From NCBI RefSeq assembly GCF_003253565.1, contig NZ_QKUF01000002.1, positions 226,440 through 290,439 on the forward strand: a stretch of DNA of 64,000 nucleotides, written 5' to 3'. The notes under the pieces are model-generated. The model ran no database searches. It had not been told where the DNA came from and saw nothing but the letters and a program-made list of their open reading frames with translations. The translations under genes were made by a program, and so were the position numbers. The DNA is from Thermosporothrix hazakensis. Its GTDB lineage: Bacteria > Chloroflexota > Ktedonobacteria > Ktedonobacterales > Ktedonobacteraceae. Every line of letters begins with the position of its first letter. The stretch's first letter is position 1. Shown here one piece after another: positions 1 to 7,993 of this stretch.

Positions 1-985
1 CGCCTGGAACTACTGGTCACTGTTTGCCTTTCGCCTGATCGTGGGCCTGGGTATGGCTGGTGAGTATAGCGCCAGTTCGCTCTATGTGCTTGAGAGTTGG
101 CCCAAACACGTACGCAATAAGGCGAGTGGCTTCCTGATTTCTGGCTATAATGTCGGAAGTCTGGTCGTCGCTTTTATTTACCCCTTTATTACCGCTCATT
201 TCGGGTGGAGAGTGCTCTTCTATATTGGCATCGTGCCCGTTATTCTGACACTCTACATGCGCAAGAACCTGCCCGAGCATACCGAATGGCAACAGACATC
301 TACCGAAAAAGCGGGCGGCATCTCGTTCTTTAAGCTCTTCTCACCGCGCATCCTGCCAGTGTTTATCGCGATCACGCTCTTTATCTTTGCCGCGTTTCTC
401 TATAGCTGGCCCGTACAATCGCTGTTGCCGACCTACCTGAAATCGATTGGCTACGATGCAACTGGCGTCTCACAGGTGATGTTCGCGGCAAACTTCGGGA
501 CACTGCTTGGCTGCATCTTTGCGGGCTTCCTGGGCGATCGCGTCGGAACCAGGCGAGCGTATATCTATTCGCTGCTGATCTCATTGGTGCTGATTCTCCC
601 CTTCTTCATCATTGGCAAAGCGAACATCTGGCTGCTTGGTCTGTTGATCTTCGTGCTGCTCTTTGTCAGCCAGGGGATTGCGGGACTGCATCCGAAGTTT
701 ATGTCAATGTACTTCGCGCCTGAGGTGCGAGGCTCCGGCGTTGGCGTGGCCTACAATCTCGGCTCACTTGGTGGTGCAATTGCGCCGATCTGGGGAGCCT
801 TTTTCGCGAACCTGATGGGTCTGGGGACTGCCTTAGCCGTGCTTATGTTTTTCTGGACTTTTGTCGTTGTTGCGCTCGTTGTCTTTGATGTTCCGGGGCG
901 CCTGTTACAACGCACAGCCGGGATCAGATCCTATGAGGTCCAGAATACCACACCTGAAGGAACAGTAGAGCCATCACAGGTATAA
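1..985 (+). CDS. MFS transporter, 5'-truncated by window edge; probable sialic acid/sugar:H+ symporter
   Basis: The open frame runs in from the left edge (first whole codon at base 2) and leaves about 327 residues, lacking the first few membrane segments of a 12-helix MFS protein. Visible are many hydrophobic spans and the MFS loop signature GDRVGTRRAY after the middle helices. It lies 25 bp upstream of a sialate-lyase-type aldolase on the same strand and next to nanE and a ROK kinase. It therefore probably imports N-acetylneuraminate or a related amino sugar across the inner membrane. The MFS family is clear from the sequence; the substrate is inferred from neighbours only. The closest textbook analogue would be NanT. 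Confidence 0.8.
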   Translation, partial: AWNYWSLFAFRLIVGLGMAGEYSASSLYVLESWPKHVRNKASGFLISGYNVGSLVVAFIYPFITAHFGWRVLFYIGIVPVILTLYMRKNLPEHTEWQQTSTEKAGGISFFKLFSPRILPVFIAITLFIFAAFLYSWPVQSLLPTYLKSIGYDATGVSQVMFAANFGTLLGCIFAGFLGDRVGTRRAYIYSLLISLVLILPFFIIGKANIWLLGLLIFVLLFVSQGIAGLHPKFMSMYFAPEVRGSGVGVAYNLGSLGGAIAPIWGAFFANLMGLGTALAVLMFFWTFVVVALVVFDVPGRLLQRTAGIRSYEVQNTTPEGTVEPSQV

Positions 986-1010
986 TACGTAGAAATAAGG
1001 AGAGAAGAAG

Positions 1011-1931
1011 ATGCAAGCAGCTCGCTTGAGTGGCATTGTGCCACCACTCAGCACACCGATGACCGAAACCTTCGAGATTGATATTCCCTCGCTGGAAAAG
1101 CTGATTACCTTTCAACTGGACGCAGGTGTGCATGGCCTGTTCGCGCTCGGCTCCACAAGCGAGGTCGCATTTCTGACCGATGCGCAACGAGCGACCGTGC
1201 TGGATGTCGTGGTGCGTTGTGTGGCCGGTCAGGTTCCCGTCCTGGCTGGAACTATCGATATGACGACCACTCGCGTGATTGAACATGCTCGCGCCGCTGA
1301 AAAAGCAAGGGCAGATGCGTTGGTTGTCACTGCGCCATTCTATACACGCATCGGTCAGGCCGAAATCAAAGCGCATTTCCGACAGGTGCATGAAGCAGTC
1401 GACCTGCCGATCTTTGCCTACGATATCCCGGTTGCGGTCCACAGCAAGCTTGAGCGCTCGACCGTGCTCGAACTGGCTGAGCAGCAGATTATTAGCGGTC
1501 TTAAGGATAGTAGCGGAGATGAAGCGAACTTCCGGGGACTGGTCATGGCACAGGCAGCCCATCCTGATTTCAGCGTCTTCACCGGCTCGGAGTTGCTTGC
1601 CGACGTAGCCCTGTTCATGGGTGCGAGTGGTGTGGTGCCGGGTCTGGGCAACGTCGATCCCGTCGGCTATGTGCGACTCTATGAAGCAGCGCATCGGGGC
1701 GATTGGGTAGCCGCTCGCCAGGAGCAGGAGCGCCTGTACCGCCTCTTCGATATCGTGAATGTGGGGCTTCGCCGTATGGCAATCGGATCGTCCGCGATGG
1801 GGGCATTCAAAACCGCGCTTCAGCTTCGTGGCATCATCGCGACAAACGTTGTGGGTCGGCCTCAGCTCCGGCTCAACGATGATGAGGTTGCACAGGTGCG
1901 CCGCGCGCTTGTTGCAGCCAACCTCCTCTAA
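1011..1931 (+). CDS. DapA/NanA-family aldolase (probable N-acetylneuraminate lyase-like)
   Basis: A 306-residue class I aldolase of the dihydrodipicolinate synthase/N-acetylneuraminate lyase family. The Schiff-base lysine is K165 in GLKDSSGD and the catalytic tyrosine is Y137 in YDIP. The carboxylate-binding loop, normally G(S/T)TGE, reads GSTSE at 47-51, an uncommon Gly-to-Ser change. An AAGGAGAG ribosome site precedes the ATG. The gene is probably cotranscribed with the upstream transporter, and the convergent nanE, ROK kinase and GntR genes point to cleavage of sialic acid into pyruvate and N-acetylmannosamine. A different 2-keto acid sugar substrate remains possible because of the altered loop. 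Confidence 0.8.
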   Translation: MQAARLSGIVPPLSTPMTETFEIDIPSLEKLITFQLDAGVHGLFALGSTSEVAFLTDAQRATVLDVVVRCVAGQVPVLAGTIDMTTTRVIEHARAAEKARADALVVTAPFYTRIGQAEIKAHFRQVHEAVDLPIFAYDIPVAVHSKLERSTVLELAEQQIISGLKDSSGDEANFRGLVMAQAAHPDFSVFTGSELLADVALFMGASGVVPGLGNVDPVGYVRLYEAAHRGDWVAARQEQERLYRLFDIVNVGLRRMAIGSSAMGAFKTALQLRGIIATNVVGRPQLRLNDDEVAQVRRALVAANLL

Positions 1932-1940
1932 ACAGGAAAG

Positions 1941-1968
1941 CGAGGGGCCTGCCCTACAAGGCTCCTCT
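1941..1968. terminator. bidirectional terminator between aldolase and gntR
   Basis: The 9-bp inverted repeat GAGGGGCCT / AGGCTCCTC (1942-1950 and 1959-1967, one G-U pair, 8-nt loop) sits in the 44-bp gap between the convergent aldolase and GntR genes. Pyrimidine-rich sequence follows on the plus side. Confidence 0.6.
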
Positions 1969-1975
1969 TCCGCTT

Positions 1976-2722
1976 CTATTGACCCAGACGGCGCACATTC
2001 AAACCGAGGCTGTACTTATCCCCGCAGTAGAGCGACTCGACATACTCAAATGGCCCTCGGTCCTTCGCGCTGGTCAGCCGTCGAATCCGCAACAGAGCAC
2101 TCCCGGGAGCAACCCGAAGCAGGCGCGCCACCTCCTCGCTTGCGTTGACCGCCTCAACCACTTCCTCCGCGTAATCCGCTGAGAGGTTATATTCTCGCTC
2201 CAGCACCTCGTACAGCGAGACCCGATCAAGATCGGTTCGCCTGACCAGCCCGGGACAGAGCGCGGCGGGAAGGAAGACTGTCTCAAGCGCCATTGGCACA
2301 TCATTCGCGAGTCGCAAACGCCGCAGACAGACGGCCCCTTCATGGGCTGCGACCTTGAGCATCTGCGCCTGCTCCTCTTCCAGAAAAACAAGCTCCTGAC
2401 GTAAAACGATCGAGCCGGGAGTCAGGCCGCGCTGTCGCATATCCTCGCTGAAGCTGGCGAGCCCGCGCACGTTCTTGCGAATCAACCGCTCGGCCACAAA
2501 GGTGCCTGAGCCGCGCCGCCGCACCAGCAAGCCCGCCTCTTCCAGATCAGCCAGAGCGCGACGCACTGTCAGGCGACTATAGCCATAGCGCTCACTCAGC
2601 GCCCGCTCGGAAGCCAGACGCGTTCCCGCCGCCAGACGTCCCGACGTAATCTCCGCGGCCAGATGGTCGCGCAACCGGGTATAGAGCGGCCCATCAGTCG
2701 GCTGCCTGACCTCGTCTTCCAT
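1976..2722 (-). CDS. GntR/HutC-family transcriptional regulator (UTRA domain)
   Basis: A 248-residue regulator. The N-terminal winged helix (about residues 10-75) contains LYTRLRDHL and SRLTVRRALADLEEAGLL, followed by the UTRA ligand domain typical of the HutC/NagR subfamily. The start is the ATG at 2722, because AAAGGAGAG lies 8-10 bases upstream. The longer frame to 2773 would only overlap the kinase gene further. The gene overlaps the end of the ROK kinase by 29 bp, so nanE, the kinase and this regulator form one minus-strand operon. It probably senses a sugar phosphate such as GlcNAc-6-P or ManNAc-6-P and binds the TGGTAC/GTACCA operators upstream of nanE. Confidence 0.88.
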   Translation of the reverse strand: MEDEVRQPTDGPLYTRLRDHLAAEITSGRLAAGTRLASERALSERYGYSRLTVRRALADLEEAGLLVRRRGSGTFVAERLIRKNVRGLASFSEDMRQRGLTPGSIVLRQELVFLEEEQAQMLKVAAHEGAVCLRRLRLANDVPMALETVFLPAALCPGLVRRTDLDRVSLYEVLEREYNLSADYAEEVVEAVNASEEVARLLRVAPGSALLRIRRLTSAKDRGPFEYVESLYCGDKYSLGLNVRRLGQ

Positions 2723-3626
2723 CCTCTGTTCTCTCCTTTGCAAGCAAGGAAGCACCGATAAGCACCGCATCATGAACCAGCTCCATACGCCGCACCGTAC
2801 AGGAACGCCGCATCACTGGAAGCGCCTGCATCTGTAACCCGTATTCCAGCGCGGGAAGATAGAGCTCCTCGACCTGCAACACGCCACCGCCAAGCACAAT
2901 CGCCTCCGGGCCCAACGTGTTGACCAGGCCACCAAGCGTCAGGCCCAGAGCCCGTCCGGCCTGAGTCAGCACCTCACGAGCCAGCGTTTCCCCATCTCTG
3001 GCACGCTTCGCGATGGTCGCGACGTCAATCGACCGCCCGCTTTCTTCGGCGTAGATCTCCATAATCGCCCGCCCGGATGCATAGCCCTCGATGCACCCTC
3101 TGCGCCCACAGGGACAGAGCCGCCCCTGCTCAGGGCGAAAAAGCAGATGGCCGAGCTCACCCGCCACCCCGGACGCTCCTCGATATACCTTCCCATCGAG
3201 CACAAGGGCCCCGCCGATGCCGGTTCCCACCATGACCAGCAACATCTGACGAACGCCACGCCCCGCACCAAGCTGTGCCTCAGCCAGCGCCGCTGCCTTG
3301 ACGTCGTTCTCCACGGCTACAGGAAGCTGTAGGAGCTCCTCCAGACGCTCCCGCAAGGGCAGGCCACGAAAACCCGGGAGATTCTCGTTTGCGTCAACGA
3401 CAATGCCGCTCTCGTGATCGACCTGTCCGGCACTGCCCACGCCTACCGCGCTGACCGGGCCATGTAAGCGTAACAGGCCCTGCACCAGCTCAGCAGCAGT
3501 CGTCACAATCGCCTCGGCCCCGCGAGTGACCGGCGTCGAGGCCTGAATGCGCTCAAGCACCCTGCCGTCAGCATCGACAACACCGGCGGCAATCTTCGTG
3601 CCACCAATATCAACCCCGATCAGCAT
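2694..3626 (-). CDS. nanK: ROK-family sugar kinase, probable N-acetylmannosamine kinase
   Basis: A 310-residue ROK kinase. It shows the ATP phosphate loop DIGGTK (6-11), the catalytic aspartate D108 in VENDVK, the GTGIGG motif (134-139), the ELGH zinc histidine (H160) and the zinc site CPCGRRGC (171-178). It would phosphorylate a hexose or amino sugar in the cytoplasm. The start codon overlaps the last 7 bases of nanE, which implies translational coupling. With nanE and the aldolase alongside, ManNAc is the likely substrate; glucose or GlcNAc cannot be excluded because ROK specificity is not readable from these motifs. Confidence 0.87.
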   Translation of the reverse strand: MLIGVDIGGTKIAAGVVDADGRVLERIQASTPVTRGAEAIVTTAAELVQGLLRLHGPVSAVGVGSAGQVDHESGIVVDANENLPGFRGLPLRERLEELLQLPVAVENDVKAAALAEAQLGAGRGVRQMLLVMVGTGIGGALVLDGKVYRGASGVAGELGHLLFRPEQGRLCPCGRRGCIEGYASGRAIMEIYAEESGRSIDVATIAKRARDGETLAREVLTQAGRALGLTLGGLVNTLGPEAIVLGGGVLQVEELYLPALEYGLQMQALPVMRRSCTVRRMELVHDAVLIGASLLAKERTEDGRRGQAAD

Positions 3627-4312
3627 GTCTCAGCCTCCGTTAATGCATCAACAAAGCCACGTGTGACAAGGTGCGGGCGCGTAATCGCGGAACCGACCAC
3701 CACAGCATAGGCCCCACATGCAAGTGCTTTACGAGCCGCGGCGGGCGTGTTGATCTTGCCCTCAGCCACAACCGGAACCTGAATGCGCCGCGTCAATTCG
3801 CGCACTAGCTGCTCATCGGGCCCCTCATCAAGCGTCGTGTAGGGCGTGTACCCGGCCAGCGTTGTCGCGACCAGATCAGCGCCTGCTTCCACTGCGGCAA
3901 CCCCTTCTTCCACCGTTGAGATATCCGCCATCACCAGGCAACCAAGCTCGGCATGAATTTGCGCGATCAGTTCAGCAGCGGTCGGATACTTTCCTTGACA
4001 GACCTGCTCACGAATCTGCGTGGCGTCGAGCGCGATAATATCAGCACCCGCCTCAACGAGCTCCCGGGCTTGCGAAAAGTCCGGCGTAATCACCGTGCGC
4101 CCGGCAACCGTGGTTTTCTGAATCCCGATAATGGGCACATCGGTAATAGCACGAATGGCGGCAACATCGTCTTTTCCGTTGGTGCGAATGCCCTTTGCTC
4201 CACCATTCAGGACCGCAGCCGCCATAGCAGCCATATGACCAAATAGCGGTTCTCCCTCAAACGCCTGACACGAAACGATCAGCGCTCCCCGTAACGACGT
4301 TATATCCTTCAA
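3620..4312 (-). CDS. nanE: N-acetylmannosamine-6-phosphate 2-epimerase
   Basis: A 230-residue TIM-barrel protein of the NanE family (usual length about 220-235). It converts ManNAc-6-P to GlcNAc-6-P in sialic acid catabolism. The expected catalytic lysine is K66 in GIQK, and the acid/base glutamate is probably E184 in VVAEGKI. The phosphate-binding end AVVVGSAITRP is intact. It is the first gene of the minus-strand operon nanE-kinase-gntR. AAGGAGG lies upstream of the ATG at 4312, immediately next to two operator-like repeats. The identification is secure because both the fold motifs and the neighbours agree. Confidence 0.93.
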   Translation of the reverse strand: MKDITSLRGALIVSCQAFEGEPLFGHMAAMAAAVLNGGAKGIRTNGKDDVAAIRAITDVPIIGIQKTTVAGRTVITPDFSQARELVEAGADIIALDATQIREQVCQGKYPTAAELIAQIHAELGCLVMADISTVEEGVAAVEAGADLVATTLAGYTPYTTLDEGPDEQLVRELTRRIQVPVVAEGKINTPAAARKALACGAYAVVVGSAITRPHLVTRGFVDALTEAETC

Positions 4313-4326
4313 CGTGTGCCTCCTTC

Positions 4327-4365
4327 AAGTGGTACGTACCAATTTTGAAGTATACCGTACCACTT
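4327..4365 (-). promoter_or_regulatory. two tandem GntR operators upstream of nanE
   Basis: Two 18-bp boxes, AAGTGGTACGTACCAATT (4327-4344) and, on the other strand, AAGTGGTACGGTATACTT (4348-4365), lie with centres exactly 21 bp apart, two helical turns. The first holds the perfect palindrome TGGTACGTACCA. They resemble the TGGT-N4-ACCA sites of NagR/HutC-type GntR proteins. They sit between nanE and a TTGACA hexamer (4377-4382, minus strand), so binding would repress the nanE operon. Confidence 0.65.
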
Positions 4366-4379
4366 GCGGAACAGCTTTG

Positions 4380-5042
4380 TCAACGGGATGAAGCAGGCTC
4401 GTTATCCTTCTCGGACTTCTCATACAGACGGGTCAGCCAGGTATCGGCCAGCTTTGAGGGATGCAGCTTCTCGCTCAGACCGAAGAACTCGCAGAAGCTC
4501 ATAATCAGGGGATTCCACTTTTCGGGATCGATATGCTGCTTCTCGCCCGGCTTGAGCAGGCGTTCATCGATATGAACCCGCACAATACGCGTCTCGATCG
4601 CGACAAGGTGCGAGTCGTCGCCATCAACCGCATGCATCTGCTTCACGACCGCCTCAAGCTGAACCGGGCACTCGGCTACCCGGGGAGCAGCAACCAGTTC
4701 CGAAGGCTCGGGAGTGAGGCCCGCCACCCGAAACTTCTCCGGCTCGTAGGTATAGCCCAACTTCGCTTTACTCTCGGGAACGGGATTCTTTCCGGTCAGC
4801 ATCGCCAGCCGATTGACTGCGGAAACAAGGTCCGCCGAGGGCAGATTCAGCACGCATTCGCGCTCACGGCGAAGGTTCTCAACGGTCCTGGAGCGCGTGC
4901 CCAGACCAAGCATACAGGATTGATTCAGCCACCATGCTGAAGACATCGGCGCCAGGTTCGAGGTTCCGTCCTCATTGACTGTGCTGATCAGCACAACGGG
5001 GGTACCAAAGTAAAGAATTGTGGGTTGAATTGTTCTATGCAT
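4380..5042 (-). CDS. flavin reductase-like domain protein
   Basis: A 220-residue protein of the flavin reductase-like (FMN-binding split barrel) family. The start resembles the family core, with FGTPVVLISTVNEDG followed by NLAPMSSAWW, where the backbone binds FMN. Such proteins bind FMN and may reduce it with NAD(P)H or act on another small substrate; the reaction is not deducible here. AGGAG precedes the ATG at 5042 by 9 bases. It lies on the same strand as nanE, with the operator pair in between, so it probably has its own transcript. No membrane segment or signal peptide is seen. Confidence 0.8.
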   Translation of the reverse strand: MHRTIQPTILYFGTPVVLISTVNEDGTSNLAPMSSAWWLNQSCMLGLGTRSRTVENLRRERECVLNLPSADLVSAVNRLAMLTGKNPVPESKAKLGYTYEPEKFRVAGLTPEPSELVAAPRVAECPVQLEAVVKQMHAVDGDDSHLVAIETRIVRVHIDERLLKPGEKQHIDPEKWNPLIMSFCEFFGLSEKLHPSKLADTWLTRLYEKSEKDNEPASSR

Positions 5043-5126
5043 CGATAGGCACTCCTGTCATTGTGTACTACGCCATTCAGTGTAGACGCAAATAGAGAGA
5101 ACTGCCTATCCAATTCTTGCGTTCAC

Positions 5127-5168
5127 AGTGCCAAAAAATGAAAGGCCCCTCAATTATGTTGAGGAGCG
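5127..5168 (-). terminator. terminator of the LacI-family gene
   Basis: Read on the minus strand, the hairpin CCTCAA/TTGAGG with a 5-nt loop overlaps the stop of the LacI gene. It is followed by CCTTTCATTTTTT, a reasonable rho-independent terminator before the flavin reductase gene. Confidence 0.6.
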
Positions 5169-6206
5169 TCGAATGAGTTCCACCGTTAGCGGTTGCGTCA
5201 ATGTCTCGGGGATCGGTTCTCCCTGAATCAGCTTCGCGGCGATTTCGGTGGCATGCTCACCAATCGCGGCATTGTTAAAGCGAATGGTGGTCAGAGCAGG
5301 ACGCACAAAGCGGCTGAAAAAGACATCATCCGTGCCGACAAGCGCAACATCCTGCGGTATCCGAAAGCCGCGATCAAGCAGCGCCGCAAGTAACGGAAGC
5401 GCATATTCATCATTAAAAGTATAGATCCCTGTCGGGCGGTCCTCCTGCTGAAAGCGCGTATCAATCAAGTCATGCGCCTCCTGCATCTCCATATGGAGTG
5501 AAAACACCTCAAGCGAGATTCCCTCTTTCCCAGATTCAGCAATGGCCCGCTTCATGCCCTCTAAACGGTGCTCAAAAGCCGGTATGTGGCGCTCCTGAAA
5601 TGGCTTGACGATCGCCAGACGACGATGTCCGAGCTCCAGCAAGTGACGTCCCGCAAGATAACCCATCTCACGAGTTGGCAGGCTGACCGTTGGCAACCTG
5701 AATGTATCTTTCCCGATCTCTTCGGCCGTCAGCAACACGATATGCTGGATGCCCATGCGACGCGCCTGCTCAATCCCATCCTCGGTAATACAGCCCGGCA
5801 TGACAAAAAGCGCTGCCGGTCGCCGCGCACAGATCTGTAGTAGCAGCTCCTTCCGCCGCTCTTCAGAGAGCCCGCCCATATAGTAGTGCACCGGAACATA
5901 GCCCATACGCTGAATATTCTGCTGCATATAGAACTGAATCTCAGCGTCATTTACCGACGTTTGCAGGTCATGCATAATGCAAATCTCATTGCTATAGCCC
6001 TTCCGCAGCGCCTGCGCCGAGCTATGCAACTGATAGCCAAGCTCCTGAGCGACACGCAACACCTTTGCCCGTGTCTCCTCACTGACATGGTTGTTCTGGA
6101 CATTATTCAAGACATATGAAACGGTGGCCCGCGAAACTCCCGCTTTTCGAGCCACATCGGCACTGGTAAGCGGCTTTTTCACGGGAGTCTGTTGTTTTTT
6201 CTCCAT
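5154..6206 (-). CDS. LacI-family transcriptional regulator
   Basis: A 350-residue regulator. The LacI helix-turn-helix and hinge are clear near the N-terminus (SADVARKAGVSRATVSYVLN), followed by a periplasmic-binding-protein-like sugar-sensing domain ending in TTIRFNNAAIGEHATEIAAKL. I chose the ATG at 6206 because GGAAAGGG lies 4-5 bases upstream and the HTH then starts about 18 residues in; the longer frame to 6299 overlaps the promoter. It is divergent from the MFS transporter/hydrolase pair and probably represses it through the palindrome at 6533-6548. The effector sugar is unknown. Confidence 0.9.
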   Translation of the reverse strand: MEKKQQTPVKKPLTSADVARKAGVSRATVSYVLNNVQNNHVSEETRAKVLRVAQELGYQLHSSAQALRKGYSNEICIMHDLQTSVNDAEIQFYMQQNIQRMGYVPVHYYMGGLSEERRKELLLQICARRPAALFVMPGCITEDGIEQARRMGIQHIVLLTAEEIGKDTFRLPTVSLPTREMGYLAGRHLLELGHRRLAIVKPFQERHIPAFEHRLEGMKRAIAESGKEGISLEVFSLHMEMQEAHDLIDTRFQQEDRPTGIYTFNDEYALPLLAALLDRGFRIPQDVALVGTDDVFFSRFVRPALTTIRFNNAAIGEHATEIAAKLIQGEPIPETLTQPLTVELIRRSST

Positions 6207-6253
6207 GACACCCTTTCCAAACAGACCATTATGCCCTGATAACTGAAATACAC

Positions 6254-6299
6254 CCCTGTTTTCAACAGGGATTATGACATAACTATTGAGCTCCGTCAA
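6254..6299 (-). promoter_or_regulatory. promoter of the LacI gene with inverted repeat at the start site
   Basis: On the minus strand TTGACG (6294-6299) and CATAAT (6271-6276) are 17 bp apart. Just downstream, CCCTGTT-ttc-AACAGGG (6254-6270) forms a perfect 7-bp inverted repeat over the expected start of transcription, a possible operator or 5' hairpin. Confidence 0.6.
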
Positions 6300-6490
6300 T
6301 CAAAGAACGGCGATTTTTCTCCTCTATTCAGATGTCGCTCTTCGCACCAGCAATATCCCTGCCTGGCCCTTCCATGCCCTCTATGCTACACAAAATATAT
6401 CAGATATTGCGACGTGGTACCCCATCCCACATCCTGCTGACACCCGAAAAGCAGAATCCCACCCTCTCCAAAATTGAGACATGATTCCTC

Positions 6491-6548
6491 TTGACACAGC
6501 AATAACTATGGTTGTATACTTCCGACAATCTACGTTACACGTGTAACG
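6491..6548 (+). promoter_or_regulatory. promoter and 16-bp palindromic LacI operator before the MFS gene
   Basis: TTGACA (6491-6496) and TATACT (6515-6520) are separated by 18 bp. Thirteen bases after the -10 lies the perfect palindrome CGTTACACGTGTAACG (6533-6548), with the central CG typical of LacI-family operators. Its position at or after the start of transcription fits repression by the divergent LacI protein. The rest of the 6207-6654 intergenic stretch shows no gene. Confidence 0.75.
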
Positions 6549-6654
6549 CAGATGTCACAAAAAAGGACAGCGTGTTGTCCGGTCTGTTATGAAACCATTC
6601 ATTGTTGATGGTATCCGTATTTTTCCGGTTTATGACAAAGGGAGTCATTCTACT

Positions 6655-7956
6655 ATGGAAAACGTCGCATTTCCCACGAAGGCCGCATCCATCCACCCGA
6701 ACGGCCAGCCCGAAGCCCTTGCGATCCCAACCAAACGTGTCAGCATTGGATTTCTGATCGCGCTCACACTGGCGCAAATGTCGCTCTTTCTCTGCTATGG
6801 TGGTATCGGCAGTATTCTATTGCCCATGCAAATTGGCGAACTCGACCCGGTGAACAAAGTCAGCAGTCTGGGTCTTGTTACAGGCGTTGCAGTGTTGCTC
6901 GCCTTGATAGGAAATCCGCTGGCAGGAGCCCTGAGCGACCGCACTTCCTCTCGTTTTGGTCGCCGCCGCCCCTGGATCTTCTTTGGCGCAATCGTCAGTG
7001 CACTCGCCCTGGCCCTCATGATGATGGCGAAAAACGTCGCCATGATCTTCATTGGCTGGTCTGCCTTCCAGCTCTGTTCAAACTTCATTCTGGCAGCCTT
7101 GAGCGCTATCATTCCCGATCAGGTTCCCGAAGAGCAGCGCGGCACCGCATCCGGCATTATTGGCCTCTCCGCCTCTATTGGCATGGTGCTTGGTTCCGTG
7201 ATGGTCGGAATGATTATCCGCAATGCCCAAACCAGTTATCTGGTCATGCTCATTACCTTACTTATTGTACTGATCCCCTTCGCCCTCTTGATGAAGGATA
7301 AGCACCTGCCGAAAGAGTATGTGCAGTCGTTCAGCCTGATTGGCTTCCTCAAAAACTTCTGGATCAACCCGCGCAAGCACCCCGATTTCGCCTGGGCCTG
7401 GTTGACCCGCTTCATTCCCTTCTTTGGCTACTTCCTGACTGCCAACTACATGTTCTACTTCTTGCAGGACGCCGTCCACTATGACAAGCTCTTCCCCGGG
7501 CAGGGAGTTGAGCAGGGCGCCTCACAGCTCCAAATCGTCATGATGGTTACCTCGCTGGTCTTCACCGTGCTTGGTGGCATCCTCTCGGACCGCTTCCGTA
7601 GCCGCAAGCTCTTCATCGTCATTGGTTGTGCTATTATGGCGGTTCCTCTGGTGGTCCTGGGCACTATCCCTTCGTGGACCGTTATTATGATTATGATGGG
7701 GTTGGTAGGAGTTGGCTTCGGTATGTACACCTCGGTTGATGGAGCCCTTGTGACGCAGGTTCTGCCAAGTGCAGAAAACCGGGGTAAAGATATGGGTATC
7801 ATCAATATTGCAAACACGTTGCCCCAATCTCTGGCACCGGCTTTTGCATCGATCATTATCAATGCAACCCATAGCTACTTCATGCTCTTCCTGGTTGGTG
7901 CGGTAATCGCGCTGCTTGGCACGCTAACCGTACGACCGATTAAGAGCGTTCGCTAA
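6655..7956 (+). CDS. MFS sugar transporter (glycoside/sucrose-type)
   Basis: A 433-residue integral membrane protein with about 12 hydrophobic segments. After helix 2 it carries GALSDRTSSRFGRRRPW, the D-R-T/G-R-R-R-P signature of sugar symporters related to sucrose and glycoside-cation carriers. The start at 6655 is supported by AAAGGGAG ten bases upstream; the longer frame from 6589 lacks a ribosome site. It lies downstream of a LacI operator and 37 bp ahead of an alpha/beta hydrolase, so both are probably one sugar-induced transcript. The substrate is likely an oligosaccharide or glycoside; nothing in the sequence fixes which. Confidence 0.85.
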   Translation: MENVAFPTKAASIHPNGQPEALAIPTKRVSIGFLIALTLAQMSLFLCYGGIGSILLPMQIGELDPVNKVSSLGLVTGVAVLLALIGNPLAGALSDRTSSRFGRRRPWIFFGAIVSALALALMMMAKNVAMIFIGWSAFQLCSNFILAALSAIIPDQVPEEQRGTASGIIGLSASIGMVLGSVMVGMIIRNAQTSYLVMLITLLIVLIPFALLMKDKHLPKEYVQSFSLIGFLKNFWINPRKHPDFAWAWLTRFIPFFGYFLTANYMFYFLQDAVHYDKLFPGQGVEQGASQLQIVMMVTSLVFTVLGGILSDRFRSRKLFIVIGCAIMAVPLVVLGTIPSWTVIMIMMGLVGVGFGMYTSVDGALVTQVLPSAENRGKDMGIINIANTLPQSLAPAFASIIINATHSYFMLFLVGAVIALLGTLTVRPIKSVR

Positions 7957-7993
7957 GCCTGCTCGCAAACAACTGGAAAGAAGGTATTTCATT

